Numbered from the stretch's first letter, positions 18,131-26,414 are shown. The stretch: 64,000 bases of DNA from Fluviicola sp. (GCF_039596395.1 NZ_JBCNJT010000001.1:2019305-2083304); one strand, 5' to 3'. Program-made: numbers and translations. The notes: generated by a model from the letters alone, not told the origin.

Positions 18131-18901
18131 ATGCCGAAATCAATTTCCATTACACTTTTCTGTATTCTCTCGTTTCTGTCTGTTGCTCAAAAGCAAAAAA
18201 AGGAACGTTTTCCCTCTTATTTCGGGATTACAGCTTCCCCGGTTATTCCAAACAACTTCATCGGTGCCGTTCATACCCGATTCACGAATGATTCAGGTTC
18301 CATGACTGCCGATTTCCATAACAAATGGGGATTCACCTTCGGAGGCACCATCCGGATTGGTCTATCCAAATACATAAGCCTTGAAACCGGTATTTCGCAG
18401 GTGAGGAGAGTTTACCAAATCAGCGTTTCCATTCCGGATTCGAACATTTACGACAGCCAGAAATTGACCTTCATCAACTACGATTTGCCAGTCAATGCGC
18501 TTTTCTACGTTCCATTAACCAAAAAATGGCTCGCAGACGCTTCCCTCGGCGTTTCCCTGACACATTATCCGTCAAATGCCCAGGACACCATGTATCCTGC
18601 GCCAAAAAGAACTATTTTTGTCCAGGGAAGAAGAACAGAAAGAACTTACTTTGCTTTGAATGCCGGGATCGGATTTGAATACCGTACCTCAAAAGCAGGA
18701 ACATTCTTTTTGGGATTTGGGGCCAAGGTTCCGGTTAAACCGCCGTTTTTCGGAGTGTCAATTTTCAAGCACTCCGGCAATGGCAATAAACTATCGGCTT
18801 ACAAACCCATTGAAGCAGGTTATTTCACCATTGACTTCAGGTACTTTCTTCCCATAAGCAACAAGAAGAAGAATATAGCGAATAAACCGATTATCGAATA
18901 A
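18131..18901 (+). CDS. Outer-membrane beta-barrel-like protein, tandem paralogue 2
   Basis: A 256-residue paralogue of the preceding protein, alike along its whole length (for instance RFPSYFG, VIPNNFIGAVHT, FHNKWGFTFG and PPFFGVSI in both). A TTG at 18110 is in frame, but the ATG at 18131 gives the same total length as paralogue 1 and a compact signal peptide (MPKSISITLFCILSFLSVAQ). The stop codon shares its last base with the ATG of the cupin gene, a one-base overlap typical of coupled genes. Location is predicted as the outer membrane; the cargo or role is unknown. Confidence 0.8.
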   Translation: MPKSISITLFCILSFLSVAQKQKKERFPSYFGITASPVIPNNFIGAVHTRFTNDSGSMTADFHNKWGFTFGGTIRIGLSKYISLETGISQVRRVYQISVSIPDSNIYDSQKLTFINYDLPVNALFYVPLTKKWLADASLGVSLTHYPSNAQDTMYPAPKRTIFVQGRRTERTYFALNAGIGFEYRTSKAGTFFLGFGAKVPVKPPFFGVSIFKHSGNGNKLSAYKPIEAGYFTIDFRYFLPISNKKKNIANKPIIE

Positions 18902-19383
18902 TGGAACTTCCGCAACGCGCACAGGAACTGATCGAAGCATTCAATTTAAAAAGTCACCCGGAAGGAGGATTTTATGCTGAAACATACCGCTCCGAAGAAA
19001 CAATTCCCGGGAAAAACAGGAATGTGCTGACCAGCATTTATTTTTTAATTACCGGTGACAGTATTTCCAGGTTTCACCGCATCCAATCGGATGAATGCTG
19101 GTATTTTCACGAAGGTTCTCCCCTGCTCGTTCACAGCATCCTGGCAAACGGCGAACACCAGATTACAGAACTTGGCCTGGATCTTTCCCGGAACGAAGTT
19201 CCTTTTCATGTGGTTCCGGCGCGCACCATTTTCGGTTCACACCTGAAAAGTGACAACGGGTATGCTTTTGTTTCCTGTGCGGTAGCTCCGGGCTTCGACT
19301 TCGCGGATTTCGAGTTGTTTTCTTCGGAAGAATTAACGAATCTTTATCCTCAACATCACGCCATTATTACTAAATTGACCTAG
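18901..19383 (+). CDS. Cupin domain protein (DUF985 / Cupin_5)
   Basis: A 160-residue cytoplasmic protein that matches the DUF985 group of cupins: LKSHPEGGFYAETYRS near the start, then RNVLTSIYFLI, and RFHRIQSDECWYFHEGSPL, the metal- or ligand-site strand pair with clustered His and Glu. Later VVPARTIFGSHL and YAFVSCAVAPGFDFADFELF complete the barrel. Yeast YML079w and bacterial homologues share this fold; their ligand is uncertain, so no reaction is proposed. The ATG overlaps the preceding stop by one base and the CPBP protease gene begins directly after its stop, so all are likely on one mRNA. Confidence 0.88.
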   Translation: MELPQRAQELIEAFNLKSHPEGGFYAETYRSEETIPGKNRNVLTSIYFLITGDSISRFHRIQSDECWYFHEGSPLLVHSILANGEHQITELGLDLSRNEVPFHVVPARTIFGSHLKSDNGYAFVSCAVAPGFDFADFELFSSEELTNLYPQHHAIITKLT

Positions 19384-19932
19384 ATGTCAAAATGGAAAAT
19401 TTACCTGCTGGGCTTTGCCACTTTATTGATGGCCCCACTTGGCTGGCTGCTCTGCGGAATGCCCGAAATCAGTGAATTCCTGCAACTGGACAGGATCTTT
19501 ACCACCTGGACAGGAATCGGGATTGAATACGGAGTTGCTTTCGGGATTTTCATGCTGATCATGACCAACACGGAAACGGCGCGGAAAAGTTTTTCCGTAC
19601 AGCACCAACTCATCCGGTCTATGCGTTTAAATGTGGTGGATATTTTGTTCCTGTCGCTTTGTGCAGGATTCGGAGAAGAAATACTCTTCCGGGTAGCCGT
19701 TCAGCAATGGCTGCACCCGGTTTTGGCTACCATAGGTTTTGTTGCCATCCACGGCTACATCAATCCGAAAGACCTGGAAACCACCCAATACGGGCTGCTG
19801 GTTTGTTTGTTTATTCTGGTGCTGAGTTTCGCTATTTCCGGCGAACAAGGTTTGTGGTTCTGCATTGCTGCCCACGCAAGTTATGATTTCGTCCTGTTTT
19901 ATTTTTGGGGAAGAGATCAGGGTTCGATGTAA
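19384..19932 (+). CDS. CPBP family intramembrane metalloprotease
   Basis: A 182-residue polytopic membrane protein with the three CPBP (CAAX protease and bacteriocin-processing, formerly Abi) motifs: EExxxR in GEEILFR (Glu98-Glu99, Arg103), FxxxH in FVAIHG (His123) and HxxxD in HASYDF (His164, Asp168). It is short, with about five membrane segments. CPBP members cleave prenylated proteins, process peptides or give immunity to bacteriocins; nothing here identifies the substrate. The gene starts on the base after the cupin stop. Its last 16 bases overlap the end of the convergent LRR gene, so this junction has no terminator hairpin. Confidence 0.88.
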   Translation: MSKWKIYLLGFATLLMAPLGWLLCGMPEISEFLQLDRIFTTWTGIGIEYGVAFGIFMLIMTNTETARKSFSVQHQLIRSMRLNVVDILFLSLCAGFGEEILFRVAVQQWLHPVLATIGFVAIHGYINPKDLETTQYGLLVCLFILVLSFAISGEQGLWFCIAAHASYDFVLFYFWGRDQGSM

Positions 19933-20642
19933 ATCACCAGGCGGTTTGTTTGTTGCGATAAAAAACAAACCGGGAAAACAATTGACGGATCGGCTTTTAT
20001 TTTCTCCAGCATCCTTAAACCACAAGCCGATTCCGGAATACGAAGCATGGGCCCGGCGTATTGCAGGTTCAATTCGCGCATTCCCCGCATAAACTGCATG
20101 GAATCGGGTAATTTATCCAGGTTATTGAAGCTGAGATCCATAAATTGCATGGCCGACAAATATCCCAAACCTTCCGGCAACGTTTTAATCGCATTCCTGT
20201 TAAGGTCCAACTGTTCCAGCTTTTTCAAACTGGCCAGAGAATCCGATACATAAACCAATTGGTTGTTTGATAAAAATAAGCGCTCCAGGTTTTGAAGCCT
20301 GCAGATGCAATCCGGGATCGAATCGATGTCATTATAAGCCAGGCTAAGCACTTTCAGGTTCTTCAGGCCGCAAATTGCCTTCGGAAAGCTTTTCATGTGA
20401 TTACGTCCCAGATAAAGCACCTCCAAAAGCTCCAGGTTGACGATTTCGCTGTCTATATCCGTAATCTGGTTGCCAAAAAGGGAAATCTTGGTAATGGTGG
20501 AGTCGTAATACAATTCAAAAGGAACAGCCCCCAAATGTTTGTGATTCATAAAAACCTCTCTTCCATCCGTTCTCGAAGCTGTTATCACCGAACAAGCTGT
20601 TCCGGTAATCACGATGAATAGAAAGAAGAAGAGTTTCTGCAT
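19917..20642 (-). CDS. Leucine-rich repeat protein, probably exported
   Basis: The frame is open from 20762, but the start at 20642 (241 residues) gives a good export signal, MQKLFFFLFIVITGTACS, ending in a possible lipobox-like TGTAC; the extra 40 residues of the longer form look untranslated. The body is made of about seven LRRs of 23 residues with the LxxLxLxxNxI/LxxLP pattern, for example LEVLYLGRNHMKSFP, LKVLSLAYNDIDSIP and LERLFLSNNQL, capped by a C-terminal helix-strand region. LRR proteins bind other proteins; the partner is unknown. It is divergent from the Spy-like gene and convergent with the CPBP gene, overlapping it by 16 bases. Confidence 0.82.
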   Translation of the reverse strand: MQKLFFFLFIVITGTACSVITASRTDGREVFMNHKHLGAVPFELYYDSTITKISLFGNQITDIDSEIVNLELLEVLYLGRNHMKSFPKAICGLKNLKVLSLAYNDIDSIPDCICRLQNLERLFLSNNQLVYVSDSLASLKKLEQLDLNRNAIKTLPEGLGYLSAMQFMDLSFNNLDKLPDSMQFMRGMRELNLQYAGPMLRIPESACGLRMLEKIKADPSIVFPVCFLSQQTNRLVIYIEP

Positions 20643-20763
20643 GCCCGAAAGTACAATAATAACCAGTAGGCGCGAAAAATTTTTAACCTTACTGGTATTC
20701 ACCTCCGTTAAACCAATTGGCACAATTTCTGTCTTATGGGTAAGAATCATAAAATAATTCAAT

Positions 20764-21204
20764 ATGAAGACACTTATTTTAGCATTGGCAATGGTAGTTG
20801 GGGGAACTGTAATGGCTCAGCGGCCGCAACAGCAAAAAAGAGAACGCAAACCTGCAGAGGAAAGAGCTGCCAATTCCGCCCAGAAAATGAAAACCAAATT
20901 GGGGCTGGATGACGCTCAAACCACCAAAATCCACGATATCAACCTGGGAATTGCACAAAAAAACGATGCAATCCGCGATAATACCTCGTTGACCAGGGAA
21001 CAAAAAATGACCCAGCTGAGAGACAACCAGAACGCGCGCAATGCGCAGTACAAAGAGGTACTTACAGCGGATCAATACGCAAAATACGAAGCCTGGGAAA
21101 AGGAAAAGCGTGAAAAGATGCAGGAAAAACGTGCTGAAAAACAAGACGCCAAAGGTGGGAAGGGAAAACCTGCAGGGCCGCCGGCCGAAGAAGAGGAATT
21201 GTAA
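20764..21204 (+). CDS. Small exported charged helical protein (Spy/CpxP- or DUF4890-like)
   Basis: A 146-residue protein with a signal peptide (MKTLILALAMVVGGTVMAQ). The rest is almost all helix and highly charged: an Arg/Lys/Glu-rich start, LGLDDAQTTKIHDIN, TSLTREQKMTQLRDNQ and LTADQYAKYEAWEKEKR. The repeated L-x-x-x-Q-x-x-K-I arrangement recalls periplasmic LTxxQ proteins such as Spy and CpxP, which act as chaperones under envelope stress, and the Bacteroidota DUF4890 group. The tail is low-complexity (KGGKGKPAGPP, then EEEEL). The function is inferred only by resemblance. A 28-bp palindrome follows at 21218. Confidence 0.78.
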   Translation: MKTLILALAMVVGGTVMAQRPQQQKRERKPAEERAANSAQKMKTKLGLDDAQTTKIHDINLGIAQKNDAIRDNTSLTREQKMTQLRDNQNARNAQYKEVLTADQYAKYEAWEKEKREKMQEKRAEKQDAKGGKGKPAGPPAEEEEL

Positions 21205-21217
21205 AACACAAAATCAT

Positions 21218-21245
21218 GTAGGCGCGCGATTAATCGCGCGCCTAC
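21218..21245. repeat. 28-bp palindromic element, copy 2 (ATTAAT core)
   Basis: A perfect palindrome: half-arm GTAGGCGCGCGATT and its reverse complement. Flanks AAATCAT (21211-21217) and ATGATTT (21246-21252) extend it to a 42-bp perfect inverted repeat, A-rich at the left and T-rich at the right, as a terminator working in both directions would be. It lies between the convergent Spy-like gene and msrA, whose stop overlaps the right flank. Confidence 0.9.
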
Positions 21246-21250
21246 ATGAT

Positions 21251-21784
21251 TTATTTTAATCTGTCGGCAAACACCTTTTTGAATTTCTCGTATTTCGGTC
21301 TTACCACCGCCTGGCAATATGCATTCCCCGGATTCAGTTCCAGGTAATTCTGATGATAATCTTCTGCCGGAAAATAATTCGAGATCGGTGAAATTTCCGT
21401 AACGATGGGATTTTCCCAAACATGTTCTTCCGTTAATTTCGCTTTATAAGCCAAAGCCTTCTCCTTTTGTTCCGCATCGTGGTAGAAAATCACCGAACGG
21501 TATTGTGTTCCGATATCATTTCCCTGACGGTTCAACTGCGTCGGATCATGAACAAACCAAAACACCTCCAGCAATTCATCAAACGAGATCTGCGATTCAT
21601 CGTAAACAACACGTGCTACTTCGGCATGACCGGTATCTCCGTTACATATTTGTTTGTAAGTGGGATTATCCACATGTCCGCCGGCATACCCGGAAGTCAC
21701 GGAAATAACGCCTTTCAAATCCTTGTAACAGGCCTCAATGCACCAAAAACATCCTGCACCTAATGTGGCTTCTTTCATGTTCAT
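21251..21784 (-). CDS. msrA: Peptide-methionine (S)-S-oxide reductase MsrA
   Basis: A 177-residue enzyme that repairs oxidised methionine. The catalytic motif GCFWC is at 11-15, with Cys12 as the nucleophile. YAGGHVDNPTYKQICNGDTGHAEVARVVYD and FWFVHDPTQLNRQGNDIGTQYRS are the standard MsrA core, and ISPISNYFPAEDYHQNYL carries the conserved C-terminal substrate-site residues. The resolving Cys is probably in the later NAYCQAVV. There is no export signal, so it acts in the cytoplasm with thioredoxin. A TATTTTTG box lies just before the start. The gene converges on the Spy-like gene at the palindrome. Confidence 0.95.
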   Translation of the reverse strand: MNMKEATLGAGCFWCIEACYKDLKGVISVTSGYAGGHVDNPTYKQICNGDTGHAEVARVVYDESQISFDELLEVFWFVHDPTQLNRQGNDIGTQYRSVIFYHDAEQKEKALAYKAKLTEEHVWENPIVTEISPISNYFPAEDYHQNYLELNPGNAYCQAVVRPKYEKFKKVFADRLK

Positions 21785-21794
21785 TTCTTTTTAT

Positions 21795-21802
21795 CAAAAA
21801 TA
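21795..21802 (-). promoter_or_regulatory. Candidate -7 box of msrA (TATTTTTG)
   Basis: It fits TAnnTTTG on the reverse strand and ends 10 bases before the msrA ATG. No good -33 element is visible. Confidence 0.4.
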
Positions 21803-21850
21803 CGGAACGTTTTAGTTTCCGGATTGCCCCTTCAACCAAAAGAGTTTGAT

Positions 21851-21858
21851 TAATTTTG
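21851..21858 (+). promoter_or_regulatory. Candidate -7 box of the MFS gene (TAATTTTG)
   Basis: It matches TAnnTTTG and ends seven bases before the TTG start codon, leaving almost no leader. It also argues that the start cannot lie further upstream. Confidence 0.4.
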
Positions 21859-21865
21859 CGCTATC

Positions 21866-23026
21866 TTGAAAACGTATAGTTCCAACTTTTGGAAATTAAG
21901 CTTCTCCATGCTTCTTTTCACTACGAGTTACAATTGTGTAATTCCGGAAATGAACGCGTTTTTAACAGACCTGGGTTCTCCGGGTTTAAAAGGACTCATC
22001 ATCGGATTATTTACCATTTCAGCAGGATTTTCCCGACCATTTTCAGGGAAACTTTCAGATATTATCGGCCGCAAAAAAGTGATGTTAATTGGATTGCTGT
22101 TTTCGGTGGTAGTATGTTCGCTGTATTCTTTTGCATTTGCCGCCTGGTTTTTACTGACACTCCGTTTCCTTCACGGTTTCAGCGTAGGATTCTATCCTAC
22201 AGGTGCAACTGCTTTGATTACTGACATTCTCTCGGAAGACAAACGCGGGTTCGGAATGGGATTATGGGGAACGTTTATTTCAATCGGGATGGGACTCGGA
22301 CAGGGACTTTCCAGTTTCATAGTGGAAATCGGGAACCGGGACGCTTTGTTTTTCACCGCCGCATTATTTACGGCCTTGTCTTATATCCTGTATTTCAACG
22401 TAAAAGAGACGCTGGCAAAACCATCCAAATTCCAATGGAAGCATCTGCGTATTCAAGCGGACGAAATTATCGAACCCAGTGTAATCCCGGTTGCAATCGT
22501 CATGTTCCTTTCAGCTATTTGTTCGGGAATTATCCTTGTGCTGTCGCCGGATATCTCGGAACATCTGCACATTGAAAACAAGGGTGCATTTTTTATTTTT
22601 TATGTCATGGCTACCATCCTGATACGTTTGGTAACCGGTAAAGTGTCTGATACTTACGGGCGCAGGGAAACGCTTGTGGCCGGAATGGTGATATTGTGCG
22701 TGGCAATGGTATTGATCGGGCTGTCAAAAACAGAAGGCTGGTATTACGTTTCTTCGATCATTTTCGGGATTGCTACCGGTATTATTTCCCCGACTATTTT
22801 TGCCTGGACAGCAGACCTTTCAGCTAAGAACCGGCGCGGCAGAGGAACCGGAACGATGTTTATTGCTTTGGAGTTCGGAGTGCTAAGCGGTGCTTTATCG
22901 ACCAATTTGTGGTACCAAAACAACCTGGAATCGATCTGGAATGTATTTTTATTCGGCGCGGGAATGGCTTTTTTATGCATTCTTTACCTGCTCTGGCATT
23001 TGAAAACGAAGAAAGCGAAGCATTAA
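21866..23026 (+). CDS. MFS transporter
   Basis: A 386-residue polytopic protein with about 12 membrane segments. The loop between segments 2 and 3 reads GKLSDIIGRKKVMLIG, the MFS signature G-x-x-x-D-x-x-G-R-R/K, and the mirrored loop in the second half reads GKVSDTYGRRETLVAG. The start is a TTG; the next Met (SMLLFTT) would remove part of the first membrane segment, so TTG is preferred. The layout resembles drug or sugar exporters of the YfcJ/AraJ type, but the substrate cannot be told. The inner-membrane gene ends inside the convergent NlpC/P60 gene (4-base overlap). Confidence 0.88.
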   Translation: MKTYSSNFWKLSFSMLLFTTSYNCVIPEMNAFLTDLGSPGLKGLIIGLFTISAGFSRPFSGKLSDIIGRKKVMLIGLLFSVVVCSLYSFAFAAWFLLTLRFLHGFSVGFYPTGATALITDILSEDKRGFGMGLWGTFISIGMGLGQGLSSFIVEIGNRDALFFTAALFTALSYILYFNVKETLAKPSKFQWKHLRIQADEIIEPSVIPVAIVMFLSAICSGIILVLSPDISEHLHIENKGAFFIFYVMATILIRLVTGKVSDTYGRRETLVAGMVILCVAMVLIGLSKTEGWYYVSSIIFGIATGIISPTIFAWTADLSAKNRRGRGTGTMFIALEFGVLSGALSTNLWYQNNLESIWNVFLFGAGMAFLCILYLLWHLKTKKAKH

Positions 23027-23610
23027 TTTTTCGGAGCGATGCCTCCGTAATCCAAACGTTTGGATTTTAAATAGCGCGGAACGTAATAACCACTGTTATT
23101 GAACGTGTCGATAATAACCCCGCGGGAAGTAGAACTGTGAATAAACTTGATCACCCCGTCTTTCACTTCAACCACCATGGCAACGTGACCCACACCAGCC
23201 GAACGCGTACTTCTTCCTTTGAAGAACATCAAATCTCCCGGTTGTAACTCCGATAATTTAACGGTTTTTCCAAATTCAGCCAATCCGGGGCTTGAACGCG
23301 AAAGGCGCATTCCGAAATTACCCATGACGTAGTAAATGAATCCGCTGCAATCAAAACCGGACGGTGTAGAACCTGCATAATGGTAGGGAGTTCCGAGGAA
23401 TTTTTTTGCGAATTGAATGATTTCTTCTACCTGTTTATTGATTTTCGGCGCAGTATCAAGAGCGGAAGAAGCTGATGCTGCAGCCTGCTTCGAGAGGGTA
23501 TCCGAAGACACCGGACTCTTTTGAGGTAAAGAACCTGTAGCTGTTTGCGCTTGTACCGCGGTGCTCATTAGAACAACAGCTATCGAAAATATGTAAGTTT
23601 TTAAAGACAT
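23023..23610 (-). CDS. C40 family peptidase (NlpC/P60)
   Basis: A 195-residue exported protein with signal peptide MSLKTYIFSIAVVLMSTAVQAQ, a Ser/Ala-rich linker to about 60, then the NlpC/P60 cysteine peptidase domain. The catalytic Cys88 is in GFDCSGF, His142 in GVGHVAMVV and the polar third residue, His158, in KFIHSS; LQPGDLMFFKG is also typical. Such enzymes cut D-Glu-meso-diaminopimelate or similar links in peptidoglycan stems, so this is probably a periplasmic wall hydrolase. A good two-part promoter lies just upstream. The 3' end overlaps the MFS gene by four bases. Confidence 0.92.
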   Translation of the reverse strand: MSLKTYIFSIAVVLMSTAVQAQTATGSLPQKSPVSSDTLSKQAAASASSALDTAPKINKQVEEIIQFAKKFLGTPYHYAGSTPSGFDCSGFIYYVMGNFGMRLSRSSPGLAEFGKTVKLSELQPGDLMFFKGRSTRSAGVGHVAMVVEVKDGVIKFIHSSTSRGVIIDTFNNSGYYVPRYLKSKRLDYGGIAPKN

Positions 23611-23626
23611 AATATTTCTGACGGTG

Positions 23627-23656
23627 CAAAATTATCATTATTTTCACAGAATCAAA
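23627..23656 (-). promoter_or_regulatory. Bacteroidota-type promoter of the NlpC/P60 gene (TTTG-N18-TAATTTTG)
   Basis: On the reverse strand TTTG (plus coordinates 23653-23656) and TAATTTTG (23627-23634) are 18 bases apart, close to the TTTG/TAnnTTTG consensus for the Bacteroidota sigma factor. The start codon follows 16 bases later. It is the best two-part match noticed in the window. Confidence 0.6.
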
Positions 23657-23666
23657 ATAGTTGGCA

Positions 23667-24017
23667 GTGAGTAAATTAGAAAATATCGCATTAACCAAGT
23701 TGTACTACTCCATCGGAGAGGTTGCTGCCATATTTGATGTAAACACTTCTTTAATAAGGTTTTGGGAGAAAGAATTCACCGTGATTCAACCGAAAAAAAA
23801 TAAAAAGGGAAATCGGTTATTTACAGTCAAAGACATTGAGCATTTTAACAAGATTTATCAACTGGTAAAAGAACAGGGATATACGCTCGACGGCGCAAAA
23901 AAAGCCCTGAAATCAGTCGATAAAGCCACTTCCGAAGCAAATCACAGCAACCAGAACGAGGTACTGATCGATAAATTGGAAAAGATCAAATCGAAGTTAT
24001 TGGAATTGAAGAAATAA
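23667..24017 (+). CDS. MerR family transcriptional regulator
   Basis: A 116-residue DNA-binding protein. LYYSIGEVAAIFDVNTSLIRFWEKEF is the MerR winged helix-turn-helix, and NRLFTVKDIEHFNKIYQLVKEQGYTLDGAKKAL is the wing and second helix pair. The C-terminal part is a short coiled coil (LIDKLEKIKSKLLELKK) for dimer formation. There is no Cys cluster, so it is not a metal sensor of the classical type. I use the GTG at 23667 (Met-Ser-Lys-Leu-Glu start); a TTG at 23661 would add two residues. This short form is common in Bacteroidota and its regulon is not known. A 28-bp palindrome separates it from convergent aroB. Confidence 0.88.
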   Translation: MSKLENIALTKLYYSIGEVAAIFDVNTSLIRFWEKEFTVIQPKKNKKGNRLFTVKDIEHFNKIYQLVKEQGYTLDGAKKALKSVDKATSEANHSNQNEVLIDKLEKIKSKLLELKK

Positions 24018-24024
24018 AAATCCG

Positions 24025-24052
24025 GTGGGCACGCGATTAATCGCATGCCCAC
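24025..24052. repeat. 28-bp palindromic element, copy 3 (ATTAAT core, GTGGG variant)
   Basis: The left half is GTGGGCACGCGATT and the right half AATCGCATGCCCAC, with one mismatch. Compared with copy 2, the outer A is G and the partnering T is C, a compensated change. Flanks AAATCC (24018-24023) and GGATTT (24054-24059) extend the stem. It lies between convergent merR-type and aroB genes. Confidence 0.88.
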
Positions 24053-24057
24053 TGGAT

Positions 24058-25143
24058 TTAATTTTTATAATAAGCCTGGTACAGATAATTAAAAGCCGCT
24101 TTGATATCGTTTTCATCGATCAGATGATTCCAGGAACATTCCCCGATTTTATTCAAAAAACAAGTGCGAACACCTTGCTGGTCATTTTTCTTGTCGTTCT
24201 TCACCAATTCCAGCATCACTCCTACTCCGGTCAGCAAATCTTCCGGACACGGATATAAAGCCATCATCACCTGGACAATTTCATTCAGTTCTTCGATCGG
24301 AAGTGTTCCTTTCTCGTTCGACAAATAGGCTTCGGCAATCATTCCCAGTGCAATGCTGTTTCCGTGTGACATCGGGTTTAATTCCAGGTAATAACCTTCA
24401 ATCGCATGTCCGATCGTATGTCCAAAGTTCAGGGATTTACGACTGCCTTTTTCCAGAGGATCTTCGGTAACGACTTTCGCTTTGACAGCGATCGATTTTT
24501 CCAGGATCTTTTTCACGTTTGCCTCCGAAAACAATTCATCCTGCTTACTGGAAATGAGTCTTTCCCATTCTTTTTTATCAGCTATCAATGCATGTTTCAG
24601 GACTTCTGCAAAACCGCTTCTCCATTCTTCTTCCGGCAGGCTTGCCAAAAAGCGCTGATCCACATAGATAGCTACCGGATCGTAAAATGTTCCTATCTGG
24701 TTCTTTAAATTTCCCAGGTCAATGCCCGTTTTTCCACCGATAGCTGCGTCCACCATCCCCATCAAAGAAGTCGGGATGTGAATACAAGGCAATCCTCTTT
24801 TATAAATAGAAGCGATGAAACCGCCCATATCACTTACTACTCCGCCACCCAGTGTGATCACCAGGTCGGAACGGACAATACCATAATCGGAAAGCGCTTC
24901 CAGGACCTGGAAACAAACTTCCATCACTTTATTCTCCTCACCGGTCGGCAACAGGATTACTTCAGCATCTTCGAGTGTAGGGAAAGAAGTCAGGAGATAC
25001 TCCAGGCAAAAATCGTGTGTATTCTCATCCACCACGATCACTTTCCGGACATCTTTGTAAGACTCCTGCAAGAGTGCAGGAAACGAAGAAAGCTCCAGAT
25101 TACCTACTTCTACGGTATAAGAATTACATTTTATTTTTTTCAA
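24058..25143 (-). CDS. aroB: 3-dehydroquinate synthase AroB
   Basis: A 361-residue enzyme of the shikimate pathway that turns DAHP into 3-dehydroquinate using NAD and a divalent metal. LVITLGGGVVSDMGGF is the glycine-rich NAD-binding stretch, TSLMGMVDAAIGGKTGID the substrate site, and SLNFGHTIGHAIEGY carries two metal-ligand His with the Glu from the earlier helix; MSHGNSIALGM holds the third His. The length is normal. No other aromatic synthesis gene is nearby, so it is a single gene unit. It ends beside the palindrome at 24025 and is divergent from proline dehydrogenase. Confidence 0.95.
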   Translation of the reverse strand: MKKIKCNSYTVEVGNLELSSFPALLQESYKDVRKVIVVDENTHDFCLEYLLTSFPTLEDAEVILLPTGEENKVMEVCFQVLEALSDYGIVRSDLVITLGGGVVSDMGGFIASIYKRGLPCIHIPTSLMGMVDAAIGGKTGIDLGNLKNQIGTFYDPVAIYVDQRFLASLPEEEWRSGFAEVLKHALIADKKEWERLISSKQDELFSEANVKKILEKSIAVKAKVVTEDPLEKGSRKSLNFGHTIGHAIEGYYLELNPMSHGNSIALGMIAEAYLSNEKGTLPIEELNEIVQVMMALYPCPEDLLTGVGVMLELVKNDKKNDQQGVRTCFLNKIGECSWNHLIDENDIKAAFNYLYQAYYKN

Positions 25144-25210
25144 AACGCCAATTTCAAGGATGTAACAAATAAATTCAGTTTAAAGGTGAACAAAAATACT
25201 GGAAAGCGAT

Positions 25211-25218
25211 TAATTTTG
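25211..25218 (+). promoter_or_regulatory. Candidate -7 box of the proline dehydrogenase gene (TAATTTTG)
   Basis: It fits TAnnTTTG and is only four bases before the ATG, which would put the transcription start at or next to the start codon. Confidence 0.45.
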
Positions 25219-25222
25219 CCCC

Positions 25223-26398
25223 ATGATATCTTTTAATAACACAGAAATTGCGTTCAAACACAAGTCCGATAAGGATTTGAAACGGGCACATTTTCTTTTT
25301 TCCGTCATGGCTAGTCCTTTCCTGGTAAAATCCGGAAAAGGATTGACGCGTTTTGGGTTGAATATCGGTCTTCCTATTAAAGGAATGATCAAGTCTACCA
25401 TCTTTGCTCAGTTCTGCGGCGGAGAAACGATTGAAGAATGTACTTCGACGATTGATACCATGTGGAAACACCATGTAGGAACGATCCTGGATTATTCCGT
25501 AGAAGGTAAAACCAGCGCGGAAGATTTCGAGTACACCACCAAAGAGATCATCGCTACGATTCATAAAGCAAAAGGCAATTCGGGAATTCCGTTCGCGGTT
25601 TTCAAAGTAACCGGAATTTCACGCTTCGGGTTGCTGGAATTGACCAATGCAGGTACAGATCACATTTCGGAAAGTGACCTGAAAGAATACCACGAAACCG
25701 TAGAACGCGTTGACCGCATCTGTAAAGCGGCATTCGATGCAGATGTTCCCGTATTTATAGACGCGGAAGAAAGCTGGATCCAGGATGTAATCGACCGGAT
25801 CTGTCACGAAATGATGCTGAAATACAACAAGGAGCGCGCAATCGTATTCAATACGGTGCAAATGTACCGCCATGACCGTTTGGCATTCTTAAAAGACAGC
25901 ATTGCCTGGGCAAAAGCAGAAAACATTCAATACGGTGTGAAGCTTGTTCGCGGAGCATACATGGAAAAAGAACGAAAAAGAGCGGCGGAAAACAATTACC
26001 CGTCTCCGATTCAACCGGATAAGCAAACTTGTGACGCGGATTACGACAAAGCACTGGAGTTTTTGACAGAACCTGAGAACTACTCACAAATGGCTTTATG
26101 TGCAGGTTCGCACAACGAACATTCTTCTGCTTATTTAGCCGATCTGATCGAAAAGAAAGGAATCGACAAAACGGATAAACGCATTTACTTCGCCCAATTG
26201 TTGGGAATGAGCGATCATATTTCCTATACACTGGCTTCCAACGGGTTCAACGTAGCGAAATACGTTCCTTATGGCCCTGTGAAAGAAGTAATCCCTTATT
26301 TGTTCCGAAGAGCGGATGAAAACACGTCCGTAAAAGGTCAAACCGGCCGGGAACTGAAATTAATCAAAGAAGAACTAAAAAGAAGAAAGGGAGCCTGA
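25223..26398 (+). CDS. Proline dehydrogenase
   Basis: A 391-residue FAD enzyme that oxidises L-proline to pyrroline-5-carboxylate. The PRODH barrel signatures are visible: FAVFKVTGISRFGLL, PVFIDAEESWIQDVID, FNTVQMYRHDRLAFL, YGVKLVRGAYMEKER, then ALCAGSHNEHSSAYL and FAQLLGMSDHISYTLASNGFNVAKYVPYGPV, which holds the conserved Gly-Met-Ser-Asp and the Tyr-x-Pro-Tyr-Gly near the flavin. The final RRADENTS motif is the usual Arg-Arg-x-x-Glu-Asn at the substrate carboxylate. It is a stand-alone enzyme, not the PutA fusion; no pyrroline-carboxylate dehydrogenase is nearby. An 11-bp hairpin overlaps its stop codon. Confidence 0.93.
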   Translation: MISFNNTEIAFKHKSDKDLKRAHFLFSVMASPFLVKSGKGLTRFGLNIGLPIKGMIKSTIFAQFCGGETIEECTSTIDTMWKHHVGTILDYSVEGKTSAEDFEYTTKEIIATIHKAKGNSGIPFAVFKVTGISRFGLLELTNAGTDHISESDLKEYHETVERVDRICKAAFDADVPVFIDAEESWIQDVIDRICHEMMLKYNKERAIVFNTVQMYRHDRLAFLKDSIAWAKAENIQYGVKLVRGAYMEKERKRAAENNYPSPIQPDKQTCDADYDKALEFLTEPENYSQMALCAGSHNEHSSAYLADLIEKKGIDKTDKRIYFAQLLGMSDHISYTLASNGFNVAKYVPYGPVKEVIPYLFRRADENTSVKGQTGRELKLIKEELKRRKGA

Positions 26399-26414
26399 TT
26401 GGACTCCCTTTCTT
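26383..26414 (+). terminator. Hairpin overlapping the end of the proline dehydrogenase gene
   Basis: AAGAAAGGGAG (26383-26393) pairs perfectly with CTCCCTTTCTT (26404-26414) around a 10-nt loop that contains the TGA stop. There is no long T-run, so termination is plausible but not certain. It serves a convergent junction. Confidence 0.55.

Noticed and set aside
23661..23666. TTG as start codon of the MerR gene
   Set aside because: The GTG two codons later gives the usual Met-Ser-Lys-Leu-Glu start; the two differ by only two residues, so this remains uncertain.
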